Shown: positions 1-6,069 of the stretch, piece after piece
Layout of the letters: each line of letters opens with the position of its first letter
How positions within the stretch are numbered: the first letter of the stretch is position 1
Source: JALOAP01 sp964632355
Lineage (GTDB): Bacteria; Chloroflexota; Dehalococcoidia; Tepidiformales; Tepidiformaceae
Direction: 5' to 3'
Assembly: GCA_964632355.1 (NCBI GenBank)
Contig: CAZWBW010000103.1
Span: forward strand, 1-9,846
Length of the DNA stretch: 9,846 bases
The notes under the pieces: model-generated
Databases searched by the model: none
What the model was told of the DNA's origin: nothing
The model's input: the letters and a program-made list of their open reading frames with translations, nothing else
Translations under genes and position numbers: made by a program

Positions 1-1876
1 CGACGTCGCCGCAGATAAGGCGGTCCATCGGCCGCGGGCTCTCCATGTCGGCCTTCACCTGGTTGATCGCTTCGAGCTGGTCCTGTGTTTCGACGAACGG
101 GAAGGCCGCCTCCATCTCCATCTGCCACGGCCCGTCCGGCGAAAAGGCGTGCCCCTCTGCCACCTCCCGCCGGGCGTACAGCTCCAGCAGGTCCTGTGCC
201 ATCTCCACGACCGCGGCCTTCACGCGCCGCTTCGTGCGAACCCATTCGCCCGAACCGAGCCGCGTGAGCGCCGGCGCCTGGTCCGCCGGGCCAACGTACC
301 GCGTCACCGAGTCGAGCTGGTCGGCCGGCACGTAGAGCCGATCGCCCTCGGCGTACTGCAGCTCCAGGTACTCCTTCTCGATGCCGTCGACGCTCCGGCG
401 GATAAGCCCGCCGTACCGCGCGATGCCGTGGTCCGCGTGCACGAGGTAGTCGCCCACCTCGAGCGTCGAAACCAGGTCTGGCCGCACTCCCGGCCGTGTT
501 CGCGTCGGCCGCCGCCGTTTCCGGAACCCGAAGATCTCAGCGTCGGTCACGAGTACGAGCTGCTCGTCGAGCATCCAGCCGCCGCCCGCGGCGAGCGGCA
601 CCACCGTGATGCTTCCCTCCTCGGGTTCGCTGCCCAGCTGGCGGCGCAGGTTTACGCGGATGCCCTCTTCGTCCATCAGGTCCGAGAGGCGCAGGGCCTG
701 CTGTGAAGCGATTACCACCCGCTTCCCGTCGCGCGCCCAGCGGTCAGCCTGCTGTGCGAGCGTCTTCAGCTTCCCCGCGAAGCTCGGCGTCGCTTTCAGC
801 GGCAACCGCCGCGCCCCGAACTCCTCCGTGCCAAACCGTTGGAGGTGGACCACCATCTCGAATCCTTCGAGCGCGTTCGCCACTGCTTCCGGCGAGATGT
901 TGAGCTCCGGAAGGCCCGACGGGATGTCCCCGCGGCGCTCGATCTCCGCACGCGTCCGCTCCTGGTGCTCGAGGAGGCTCGCTAGCGCTTCCCTGCCCTC
1001 GTCGGCGTCGTCCAGCAGCACCGCCGCCTCGGGGTTCAGGTGGTCGAGTGCCGTTGTTTCGTACAGGAGCGGCTCGAAGAACGCCTCGTAGTCAGTACGC
1101 TCCCCCCCGGCCAGCAGTTCGAGCTCCTGGAGGATAACCTCGGCCTGCTCGCCATCGGCGTGCAGGCGCTCGTGCAGGCGCGCCGCCGCCGTTCGCGCCT
1201 GGCGCGTCCCCGTCGCGGCCGGCGGAAGGTGCACCGATTCCAGTCTTCGAACGCTCCGCTGCGTGGCCACGTCGATCTCGCGGATGCTATCGACTTCGTT
1301 GCCGAAGAACTCGATGCGAACGGCCGACTCGTCGCCGGCGGGGAACACGTCGACGATGCCGCCCCGCCGTGCCACCGTTCCCGGCCGGTCCGCGATGTGC
1401 GAGACCTCGTAGCCGGCGGCTTCCAGCTCCCGCGCCAGCGCCTCGGGGGATGAGTCGCCGCCGACACGGACCTCGATCCCCGCAGCCTCCACCTCCGGCC
1501 CCGCGCACCGCTCCGACAGCGACGCCCACGACGCCACCACGAGAGCGCGGTCGCCCTGCCGAAGCAATCCCAGTGCTCGCGCGCGCTCGACGCCCACCGC
1601 GGGGTCGTCGCGCAGCCATTCGTACGGTAGCCCTTCTCGTTCGGGCAGGCGGGCAAGTGGTACGTGTTCGAGGTACAGCGCCAGCTCGTCGGCAAGTGTC
1701 TGTGCCCGTGCCGGCGTTGCGGTCAGCAGGAGCGTTGGCGCAGGGTGCCGGGCGGCCAGCGCCGCGGCGACTGCAGCCTTCGCCTGGTCGGGCACCCCAA
1801 GGCGCACACCGGGGCGCAGTACTCCTTCGAGTACCGGTGCCAGCACATCCGTTACGCCGACAAGTTCGCTTGTCAT
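1..1876 (-). CDS. mfd: Transcription-repair coupling factor Mfd (N-terminal part, cut by window edge)
   Basis: ATP-dependent DNA translocase that removes RNA polymerase stalled at lesions and recruits the UvrABC excision machinery. The minus-strand frame is open from an ATG at 1876 to the window edge, giving 625 codons; the family is usually about 1100-1200 residues, so the translocase half is missing. Seen in order: a UvrB-like N-terminal module with the characteristic RRGGIVDVFPAG stretch (about residues 170-185), a CarD-like RNA polymerase interaction domain (about 465-530, beginning GDYLVHADHGIARY and containing YLELQYAEGDRLYVP), the linker WVRTKRRVKAAV, and the start of the helicase module (FPFVETQDQ, about 594-602). 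The visible protein ends ICGDV, exactly where the Walker A motif begins in homologues. An in-frame GTG at 1927 is an alternative start, but a -10-like element overlaps it. The gene is divergent from the CDF gene. Identity is very secure. Confidence 0.95.
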   Translation of the reverse strand, partial: MTSELVGVTDVLAPVLEGVLRPGVRLGVPDQAKAAVAAALAARHPAPTLLLTATPARAQTLADELALYLEHVPLARLPEREGLPYEWLRDDPAVGVERARALGLLRQGDRALVVASWASLSERCAGPEVEAAGIEVRVGGDSSPEALARELEAAGYEVSHIADRPGTVARRGGIVDVFPAGDESAVRIEFFGNEVDSIREIDVATQRSVRRLESVHLPPAATGTRQARTAAARLHERLHADGEQAEVILQELELLAGGERTDYEAFFEPLLYETTALDHLNPEAAVLLDDADEGREALASLLEHQERTRAEIERRGDIPSGLPELNISPEAVANALEGFEMVVHLQRFGTEEFGARRLPLKATPSFAGKLKTLAQQADRWARDGKRVVIASQQALRLSDLMDEEGIRVNLRRQLGSEPEEGSITVVPLAAGGGWMLDEQLVLVTDAEIFGFRKRRRPTRTRPGVRPDLVSTLEVGDYLVHADHGIARYGGLIRRSVDGIEKEYLELQYAEGDRLYVPADQLDSVTRYVGPADQAPALTRLGSGEWVRTKRRVKAAVVEMAQDLLELYARREVAEGHAFSPDGPWQMEMEAAFPFVETQDQLEAINQVKADMESPRPMDRLICGDV

Positions 1877-1925
1877 GGCACGTCGAACCGCCCCACGCCA
1901 TCGCCTGGCGAGGGGTCCTGGTGCC

Positions 1926-1931
1926 ACTGTA
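1926..1931 (-). promoter_or_regulatory. Possible -10 element for mfd
   Basis: On the minus strand TACAGT lies about 50 nt upstream of the mfd ATG, which would give a 5' leader of roughly 43 nt. No convincing -35 hexamer sits at 16-18 nt; the nearest TTG-containing word is 20 nt away. It lies in the 135-bp divergent spacer between mfd and the CDF gene, where a promoter is expected. Weak, based on the hexamer and its placement only. Confidence 0.2.
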
Positions 1932-1996
1932 GCGAACTCGTTGGCGCTTCGCCGCAAGCCAGCTGAGACCCCGGCTCAGGTCGGCCGGGCCGCCTC

Positions 1997-2005
1997 TGGT
2001 AGCAT
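1997..2005 (+). promoter_or_regulatory. Extended -10 promoter placed for a leaderless CDF transcript
   Basis: TGGTAGCAT carries a TGn extension followed by the hexamer TAGCAT (2000-2005). Taking the A of the CDF start codon (2012) as +1, the hexamer covers -12 to -7 exactly. There is no purine-rich Shine-Dalgarno between it and the ATG. Both facts point to a transcript that starts at the initiation codon. No clear -35 hexamer is visible, as is common for extended -10 promoters. Confidence 0.45.
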
Positions 2006-2011
2006 CGAAGC

Positions 2012-2944
2012 ATGGACCGACACGAGCACGAGTCGCCGCTGCGAGCGCTGGCGCTGGGGCTGGCGCTGTCGCTACTGTTCGTGCTGATCGAGGCAGTGAC
2101 GGGCGTCCTTTCCGGTTCGCTCGCCCTCGTGTCCGACGCCGGTCATACGCTCGTCGATTCGGCGGGGCTGTTGCTGGCGCTCGCCGCAGCTACCCTCGCC
2201 CGCCGGCCAGCCGATTCCCGCCGCACCTACGGCTACGCGCGTTTCGAAGTGCTGGCGGTGCCGGTCCACGTGGCGCTCCTGTTCGTGATCGCCGGCTACA
2301 TCCTGTTCGAATCCTTCTCGCGCCTCGGCGGATCCCACGACATCGAGACCGGTCCCGTGATCCTGGTCGGGTTCGCCGGCCTCGCTGTGAACCTGCTCGT
2401 GCTGCGGCTCCTGCACGCCCACTCGCACGACAACCTGAACGTTCGCAGCGCCCGCCTCGAAGCTGCCGCCGATGCGTTCAGCTCCGTCGGCGTCATCGTG
2501 AGCGCAGTTGCGATCCACTTCGGCGCCTGGTCCGGCCTCGACGTGCTGGTGGCGCTCGCGATCGCCGGGTTCATCCTGCCTCGCGGCTTCGTGCTGCTCC
2601 GCCAGGCCGCGGAGATCCTGCTCGAATCGACCCCCGCCGGGATCGACCTCGAGGACGTCATCCGCGAAGGTTCGCGCGTCGAGGGCGTGATGGCGCTCCA
2701 CGACGTGCACGTCTGGTCCATCGGCCCCCGCTTCCCTGCCCTCAGCGCGCACGTCGAAGTGAACGACGTAACCTGCACGCCCCACGTGCTCACCGAACTT
2801 ACGGCGCTCTTCCGCGACCGCTTCGGGATCCGGCACGTCACGCTCCAGCCCGAAACGCGCGAACTCCACGAAGCGATCGAGTGCTGCATGCGCCCCGACG
2901 CGGAGTACAGCCGCCCCGAGCACGTGCACGTGAACTCCGGCTAG
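2012..2944 (+). CDS. Cation diffusion facilitator (CDF) family divalent-metal efflux transporter
   Basis: Inner-membrane antiporter, probably exporting Zn2+ or a similar divalent cation in exchange for protons. The 310-residue length is normal for the CzcD/ZnT-type family. Six membrane segments are visible, the first around residues 12-34. TM2 carries the metal-site pair His45/Asp49 in SDAGHTLVD. A His-rich loop (HAHSHD, 135-140) lies between TM4 and TM5, as in zinc transporters. TM5 has NVRSARLEAAADAFSSVG with Asp154. The C-terminal cytoplasmic dimerisation domain (about 208-285) contains LHDVHVWSIG and LSAHVEV. One oddity is that Glu150 occupies the place where TM5 normally has the first His of the HxxxD pair, so site A reads H-D/E-D. 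The tail also has Cys291/Cys292 and a final HVHV. The ATG at 2012 has no Shine-Dalgarno and appears leaderless. Family assignment is secure; the metal is inferred. Confidence 0.93.
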   Translation: MDRHEHESPLRALALGLALSLLFVLIEAVTGVLSGSLALVSDAGHTLVDSAGLLLALAAATLARRPADSRRTYGYARFEVLAVPVHVALLFVIAGYILFESFSRLGGSHDIETGPVILVGFAGLAVNLLVLRLLHAHSHDNLNVRSARLEAAADAFSSVGVIVSAVAIHFGAWSGLDVLVALAIAGFILPRGFVLLRQAAEILLESTPAGIDLEDVIREGSRVEGVMALHDVHVWSIGPRFPALSAHVEVNDVTCTPHVLTELTALFRDRFGIRHVTLQPETRELHEAIECCMRPDAEYSRPEHVHVNSG

Positions 2945-3130
2945 CCGGCGGCGCAACCACGCCTTCGAGCCGTTCTGCCACTCGTTCCCTGGCTGTCCCG
3001 CCACCGCCACGTCGCGTCCACGTTCGGCCGTCAGGACATCCTCCGGGTATCCCGATAGTCACGCTGTAGGTCGCCAGCAGCGGGGGGTGGGGCTTCGGTG
3101 GCTGAAGTCTGAGCGACCAGGGCGCCTGTG

Positions 3131-3172
3131 GCGGGTGAAGGCCGGTGCCCCCACGCATCGGCCTTCACCCGC
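3131..3172. terminator. Long hairpin, possible terminator downstream of the CDF gene
   Basis: The arm GCGGGTGAAGGCCG (3131-3144) is perfectly complementary to 3159-3172. Pairing continues inward through one G-U pair and three more Watson-Crick pairs, giving an 18-bp stem closed by a 6-nt loop (3149-3154). It is followed by GTCTCGTTTCCC, only a weak T-rich tail. It lies 187 nt after the CDF stop, so termination is plausible but a structured leader or small RNA is not excluded. Confidence 0.5.
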
Positions 3173-3205
3173 GTCTCGTTTCCCTCGAATGGCCATCTCC
3201 CGCTT

Positions 3206-3240
3206 AGGGGCCGCTCGCTCTTCGGTAGCGGGCGGCCCCT
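3206..3240. terminator. Second hairpin with a C(UUCG)G loop
   Basis: The arm AGGGGCCGC (3206-3214) pairs perfectly with 3232-3240. A further five pairs, including one G-U, follow inward to a one-base bulge at 3226 and an exceptionally stable C(UUCG)G tetraloop (3220-3225). UUCG-capped stems are common in transcription terminators. The downstream sequence CCGCTTTCGCC is only mildly T-rich. It sits 33 nt after the first hairpin and about 65 nt before the candidate VOC promoter. Confidence 0.55.
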
Positions 3241-3305
3241 CCGCTTTCGCCACGGTCTTCCCTAAGGAATCGCGCGAGGTGCACCACAACTGCCCCGGGA
3301 AGCGC

Positions 3306-3311
3306 TATCCT
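3306..3311 (+). promoter_or_regulatory. Possible -10 element for the VOC gene
   Basis: TATCCT lies about 44 nt upstream of the VOC ATG and would place the transcript start near 3318, just before the palindrome at 3325-3340. No convincing -35 hexamer is visible. The call rests on the hexamer and its position after the two hairpins. Confidence 0.3.
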
Positions 3312-3324
3312 TTGGCGACATCAT

Positions 3325-3340
3325 TCCGACCCCGGTCGGA
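3325..3340. promoter_or_regulatory. Palindrome in the VOC leader, operator-like
   Basis: TCCGACC, two bases, then GGTCGGA: perfect 7-bp arms around a 2-bp spacer. It lies between the candidate -10 (3306-3311) and the Shine-Dalgarno (3344-3349). A 2-nt loop is too tight for a good RNA hairpin, so a dimeric repressor site is the better guess. No repressor gene lies next to it in this window. Confidence 0.35.
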
Positions 3341-3343
3341 AAT

Positions 3344-3349
3344 GGGGAG
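3344..3349 (+). promoter_or_regulatory. Shine-Dalgarno that sets the VOC start
   Basis: GGGGAG followed by 5 nt and the ATG at 3355. This favours 3355 over the in-frame GTG at 3349, which overlaps the ribosome binding site itself. Confidence 0.7.
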
Positions 3350-3354
3350 TGTTC

Positions 3355-3945
3355 ATGACACGAGAGAACAAGGAATTCCAGTTCCAGGGCATCAACCACC
3401 TCGCCCTCGTCTGCAAGGACATGGCGCGAACCGTCGACTTCTACTCGAACGTCCTGGGCATGCCGCTGATCAAGACGATTGAGCTCCCGAACGGGATGGG
3501 GCAGCACTTCTTCTTCGACATCGGCAACGGCGATTCCCTCGCGTTCTTCTGGTTCCCCGATGCGCCCGAGGCGCACCCCGGCATCTCCTCGCCTGCAGGC
3601 GTACCGGGCCTCGGCCAGGAAATCACGACGGCGCATGGATCCATGAACCACGTTGCGTTCAACGTGCCCGAAGACAAGTTCGATGAGTACGTGGAGAAGT
3701 TGAAGGCCAAGGGCTTGAACCCGTCGCCGGTCCTGAACCACGACGACAGCCCGATGCAGGTCGCGCGCGAACTCCATCCGGGCGTCTTCGTGCGGTCCGT
3801 CTACTTCATGGACCCCGACGGCATCCTGCTCGAGTTTGCCTGCTGGACGCGAAAGCTCACCGAGGACGACGTGAAGCACGCTCCCGCCACCGCCGCGGAC
3901 GCTGAGCGGTACCTCGCGCAGCGCAAGCAGCCCGTCACCGCGTGA
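3355..3945 (+). CDS. VOC superfamily metalloenzyme (glyoxalase/bleomycin resistance/extradiol dioxygenase fold)
   Basis: Cytoplasmic protein of 196 residues with two paired beta-alpha-beta-beta-beta modules. The first begins INHLALVCKDMARTVDFYSNVLGMPL (about 13-38), the standard VOC opening. The second begins MNHVAFNVPEDKFDEYVEKL (about 97-116) and ends VYFMDPDGILLEFACW (about 149-164). The metal triad is visible as His15, His99 and Glu160, the 2-His-1-Glu arrangement of the family, which binds Fe2+, Mn2+, Ni2+ or Zn2+. The usual C-terminal DPDG(x)xLEF signature is intact, so the protein should be active. Members include glyoxalases, epimerases, extradiol dioxygenases and antibiotic-binding proteins, and the substrate cannot be told from sequence. 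A Pro-rich insert (about 68-90) separates the modules. It lies upstream of the LLM oxidoreductase with a hairpin between. Fold secure; function open. Confidence 0.9.
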   Translation: MTRENKEFQFQGINHLALVCKDMARTVDFYSNVLGMPLIKTIELPNGMGQHFFFDIGNGDSLAFFWFPDAPEAHPGISSPAGVPGLGQEITTAHGSMNHVAFNVPEDKFDEYVEKLKAKGLNPSPVLNHDDSPMQVARELHPGVFVRSVYFMDPDGILLEFACWTRKLTEDDVKHAPATAADAERYLAQRKQPVTA

Positions 3946-3955
3946 CTCCTTCGGT

Positions 3956-3976
3956 CCCGGGGCAAGACGCCCCGGG
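3956..3976 (+). terminator. Hairpin after the VOC gene
   Basis: CCCGGGGC (3956-3963) and GCCCCGGG (3969-3976) form a perfect 8-bp GC stem with the 5-nt loop AAGAC, starting 11 nt after the VOC stop. The following GCCTCGCTGTTC has few T residues. It is placed as a terminator or attenuator separating VOC from LLM transcription. Confidence 0.55.
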
Positions 3977-4006
3977 GCCTCGCTGTTCACCTGCTCCGCC
4001 GAGGGC

Positions 4007-4012
4007 TATCGT
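4007..4012 (+). promoter_or_regulatory. Possible -10 element for the LLM gene
   Basis: TATCGT lies 47 nt upstream of the GTG start and 30 nt after the VOC-terminal hairpin. It resembles the TATCCT before the VOC gene, each preceded by GC. TTCACC at 3986-3991 could be a poor -35, but the spacing is only 15 nt. Weak. Confidence 0.25.
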
Positions 4013-4048
4013 GGCTCCGTGCGCTTCGGCGCCAGCGCAAACCGCGAT

Positions 4049-4053
4049 AGGAG
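4049..4053 (+). promoter_or_regulatory. Shine-Dalgarno that sets the GTG start of the LLM gene
   Basis: AGGAG, 6 nt before the GTG at 4060. The protein from there starts MKLGISIGY, the expected first beta strand of the luciferase-like fold, so the GTG start is well supported. Confidence 0.75.
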
Positions 4054-4059
4054 ATTCAC

Positions 4060-5103
4060 GTGAAGCTCGGCATCAGCATCGGTTACTCCGGCGCCCAGGT
4101 GGGCCTGCCGGTCGACCTTGTTCGCGAAGTGGAGGCCCTCGGCTACGACTCCATCTGGACGGCCGAGGCGTACGGCTCGGACGCCATCACGCCCCTCGCA
4201 TACCTCGCAGCTCTCACCACCCGGATCAAGCTCGGGACCGCCATCATGCAGATCCCCGGGCGCACCCCTGCCATGTGCGCGATGCAGACGTCCACGCTCG
4301 ACGCGCTCTCCGGCGGGCGGATGCTCGTTGGCCTCGGGCTTTCCGGGCCTCAGGTCGTCGAAGGCTGGCACGGTGTGCCTTACGGCAGGCCGGCAGCCCG
4401 CATCCGCGAATACGTGGAGATCCTCCGAAAGATCTGGGCGCGCGATGAGCCCGTCAGCTACCAGGGCAAGGAGTACCAACTCCCCTACACCGGCCCCGGC
4501 TCGACCGGCCTCGGGAAGCCGTTGAAGTCCATCCTTCACACCCGCCAACTCCCCATCTACCTCGCGACCATGGGCCCGAAGAACGTCCAGACGACCGCCG
4601 AGCTCGCCGACGGCTGGCTCCCGATCTGGTTCTCGCCCTACCGCGCCTCCATCTACGAAGCCGACCTCGAAGCCGGGTTCGCGCGCCGCAAGGACGGGAA
4701 GACCCGCAAGGACTTCGATATCGCCGCCGGCTGCAACGTCTTCGTCACCGACGACGTCCAGGCCGCCCTCGACCGCCAAAAGCCGACGCTCGCGCTCTAC
4801 TTCGGCGGCATGGGCGCGAAGGATAAGAACTTCCACAACGACGCGCTCAAGAAGTACGGCTACGCCGAGGCCGCCGAGAAGGTGCAGGAGCTCTACCTCT
4901 CCGGCCGCAAGAAGGAAGCCGAGGCGGTCATCCCCGACGAGCTCGTCGACGAGATGTCGCTGGTCGGCCCGGAGGCCCGCATCCGCGAGCGCTACAAGGC
5001 CTGGGAGGACTCCGGCGTGACCACGATGCTCGTGAACGGCAACAAGGAAGCCCTCTACCTGATGGCCGATATCACCGGCGCGAGCAAGGGAAACCGCTCC
5101 TAG
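4060..5103 (+). CDS. LLM-class (luciferase-like) F420-dependent oxidoreductase
   Basis: Cytoplasmic TIM-barrel flavin/F420 enzyme of 347 residues, normal for the family. Family features seen: the first strand MKLGISIGY; VREVEALGYDSIWTAEAYGSDAITPLAYLAALTTRIKLGTAI (about 21-62), the diagnostic 'leader' of LLM proteins; QTSTLDALSGGRMLVGLGLSGP (76-97); the insertion with KIWARDEPVSYQGKEY (124-139); and LPIYLATMGPKNVQTTAELADGWLP (164-188). Enzymes of this group transfer hydride between reduced deazaflavin F420 and varied substrates; some relatives use FMN. F420 use is inferred from overall resemblance. The substrate is unknown. The GTG start is set by AGGAG 6 nt upstream. The VOC gene lies 114 nt upstream and a bidirectional hairpin follows 10 nt after the stop, so it is probably transcribed alone or with VOC by read-through. 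Confidence 0.9.
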   Translation: MKLGISIGYSGAQVGLPVDLVREVEALGYDSIWTAEAYGSDAITPLAYLAALTTRIKLGTAIMQIPGRTPAMCAMQTSTLDALSGGRMLVGLGLSGPQVVEGWHGVPYGRPAARIREYVEILRKIWARDEPVSYQGKEYQLPYTGPGSTGLGKPLKSILHTRQLPIYLATMGPKNVQTTAELADGWLPIWFSPYRASIYEADLEAGFARRKDGKTRKDFDIAAGCNVFVTDDVQAALDRQKPTLALYFGGMGAKDKNFHNDALKKYGYAEAAEKVQELYLSGRKKEAEAVIPDELVDEMSLVGPEARIRERYKAWEDSGVTTMLVNGNKEALYLMADITGASKGNRS

Positions 5104-5113
5104 ACCGCGAAAC

Positions 5114-5146
5114 AACGAGGCGGCGCCAATCGGCGCCGCCCTCGTT
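5114..5146. terminator. Bidirectional terminator between convergent LLM and SDR genes
   Basis: AACGAGGCGGCGCC (5114-5127) pairs with 5132-5146 through 14 bp with a single bulged C, closed by a 4-nt loop (5128-5131). It sits 10 nt after the LLM stop and 19 nt beyond the SDR stop. T-containing tails follow on both strands (CTCGTTCTGTTACT on plus, CCTCGTTGTTTCG on minus), so it can serve both genes. Confidence 0.75.
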
Positions 5147-5165
5147 CTGTTACTGCCGTTACTCG

Positions 5166-6017
5166 TTACTGCTGCGGGCGCTGCTTGCCCGGCTCCGTCT
5201 CCCACATCGGCGCGATCTGGTGGTAGCCGCCGCCTGCGGTCCAGCCGCCATCCACGTACAGCACGTGCCCGGTGATGAACCGCGACGCATCGGAGCTGAG
5301 GAACACGATCGCCGCCTCCAGGTCCTCCGGGCGGCCCAACCGGCCCATCGGCGTTCGCGTGATGGTGTATTCCCGGGTCTCCGGGTACGCCTCGTACACC
5401 TGGTCCATCAGTTCCGTGCCTTCGAAGTACGACGGCGCGATCGCATTCACGCGAATCCCTTCACGCGCGTACTCCAACGCCAGCACACGGGTTAGCGAAT
5501 CCACGCCGCCCTTCGCCGCATGGTACGAAGCGGCTCGGAACTCGCTCCCGACCTTCCCCAGGATCGAACTCACGTTGATGATGACCCCGCTACCCTGCCG
5601 CAGCATCTGCTGCGCCGCGAGCCGGCAGCCGTTCATCGTCGCGATCAGGTCGAGTTCGACCACCGAGCGCATCCGCCGCAGTGGAACCTGGTCGTGCCGC
5701 AGCGCCGAACGGTCGCTGTACCCGGCGTTGTTCACCATGATGTCGAGGTGCCCGTATTCGGACACCACCTTTTCGAACACGCCCTCGAACTGCGCTTCGT
5801 CGGTGATGTCGCATGGGATCGCCGTCGCGCGCACACCGTGACTGCGCACCATATCCGCCGTCTGTTCGAGGAGCTCCTTCCGGCGGGCAGTCACCACCAC
5901 GTCAGCGCCCGCCCGGGCCAGCCCGCGCGCCAGCGCCACTCCGATACCGCTCGACGCGCCCGTCACCAGGGCGACCTTTCCGTCGAGCTTGAACAGGTCA
6001 ATCAGCCTTTGATCCAT
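5166..6017 (-). CDS. Short-chain dehydrogenase/reductase (SDR), classical type
   Basis: NAD(P)-dependent cytoplasmic oxidoreductase with a Rossmann fold, 283 residues. The cofactor motif TGASSGIG is at 19-26, NNAG at 96-99, NVSS at 148-151 and the catalytic YxxxK at Tyr165/Lys169. A conserved VNAIAP follows the catalytic helix, and GRLGRPEDLEAAIVFLSSDASRFITGHVLYVDGG near the C-terminus is the usual substrate-loop/dimer signature. The Arg pair in VVVTARRKE after the second strand suggests NADP(H). Odd: the fourth member of the Asn-Ser-Tyr-Lys tetrad, normally Asn in 'NL', is Asp123 here (ELDLIAT). The substrate is not predictable; gluconate 5-dehydrogenase-like or 3-oxoacyl reductase-like roles are both possible. 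ATG at 6017 has AGGGGAG 5 nt upstream. It lies 52 nt downstream of gmk on the same strand. Confidence 0.92.
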   Translation of the reverse strand: MDQRLIDLFKLDGKVALVTGASSGIGVALARGLARAGADVVVTARRKELLEQTADMVRSHGVRATAIPCDITDEAQFEGVFEKVVSEYGHLDIMVNNAGYSDRSALRHDQVPLRRMRSVVELDLIATMNGCRLAAQQMLRQGSGVIINVSSILGKVGSEFRAASYHAAKGGVDSLTRVLALEYAREGIRVNAIAPSYFEGTELMDQVYEAYPETREYTITRTPMGRLGRPEDLEAAIVFLSSDASRFITGHVLYVDGGWTAGGGYHQIAPMWETEPGKQRPQQ

Positions 6018-6022
6018 CGAGT

Positions 6023-6029
6023 CTCCCCT
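6023..6029 (-). promoter_or_regulatory. Strong Shine-Dalgarno for the SDR gene
   Basis: AGGGGAG on the minus strand, 5 nt before the ATG at 6017. It fixes that start and is stronger than the sites used by the overlapping genes upstream. Confidence 0.7.
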
Positions 6030-6043
6030 TGGCTAGTGGTTCG

Positions 6044-6049
6044 ACTCTA
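6044..6049 (-). promoter_or_regulatory. Possible -10 element for the SDR gene
   Basis: TAGAGT on the minus strand in the context GGTAGAGTCGAA, close to the GGTAGCATCGAA before the CDF gene. It would start a transcript near 6037 with a leader of about 20 nt. No good -35 is seen. Read-through from gmk is the alternative. Confidence 0.3.
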
Positions 6050-6069
6050 CCGGTGGGAACTCCTCGGGA

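Larger units (their letters stand above)
2945..3354. other. 410-bp intergenic region with structured elements, no supported gene
   Basis: No open frame here reads like a protein on either strand, and no tRNA T-loop or other RNA family that I recognise is present. It begins just after a 12-bp palindrome (2937-2948, CCGGCTAGCCGG) that spans the CDF stop codon. It holds two strong tandem hairpins (3131-3172 and 3206-3240), a candidate -10 for the VOC gene, a 7+7 bp palindrome (3325-3340) and the VOC ribosome binding site. Nothing distinctive is seen at 2950-3130, which is GC-rich without an obvious repeat. Confidence 0.6.

Noticed and set aside
149..706. Plus-strand open frame of 185 codons opposite mfd
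   Set aside because: The opposite strand reads as continuous, well-matched Mfd (including the RNA polymerase interaction domain). The plus frame has no recognisable domain and is a by-product of high GC.
1036..1901. Two minus-strand open frames (1036-1695 and 1287-1901) in other frames of mfd
   Set aside because: Arg/Ser/Gly-rich low-complexity translations out of frame with the true mfd reading.
1963..1979. CTGAG...CTCAG dyad in the mfd-CDF divergent spacer
   Set aside because: The arms are only 5 bp with a 7-nt gap, expected by chance at this GC content. Not strong enough to call an operator.
2072..3010. 312-codon minus-strand open frame opposite the CDF gene
   Set aside because: The plus strand encodes a full CDF protein with all motifs. 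The antisense product is His/Glu/Arg-rich with no fold signature.
2945..3130. tRNA, RNase P or other known RNA in the intergenic gap
   Set aside because: No T-loop GTTCNANNC, no CCA end and no familiar conserved core was found on either strand.
2838..3158. Small open frames on both strands in the CDF-VOC gap
   Set aside because: Pro/Arg-rich translations, no ribosome binding site, and they overlap the CDF end or a hairpin. They do not look like proteins.
3262..3990. 242-codon minus-strand open frame opposite the VOC gene
   Set aside because: Antisense shadow of an intact VOC protein with its metal triad.
4006..5205. 399-codon minus-strand open frame opposite the LLM gene
   Set aside because: It overlaps the bidirectional terminator and the SDR gene's end. 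The plus strand has a complete LLM protein with a ribosome binding site.
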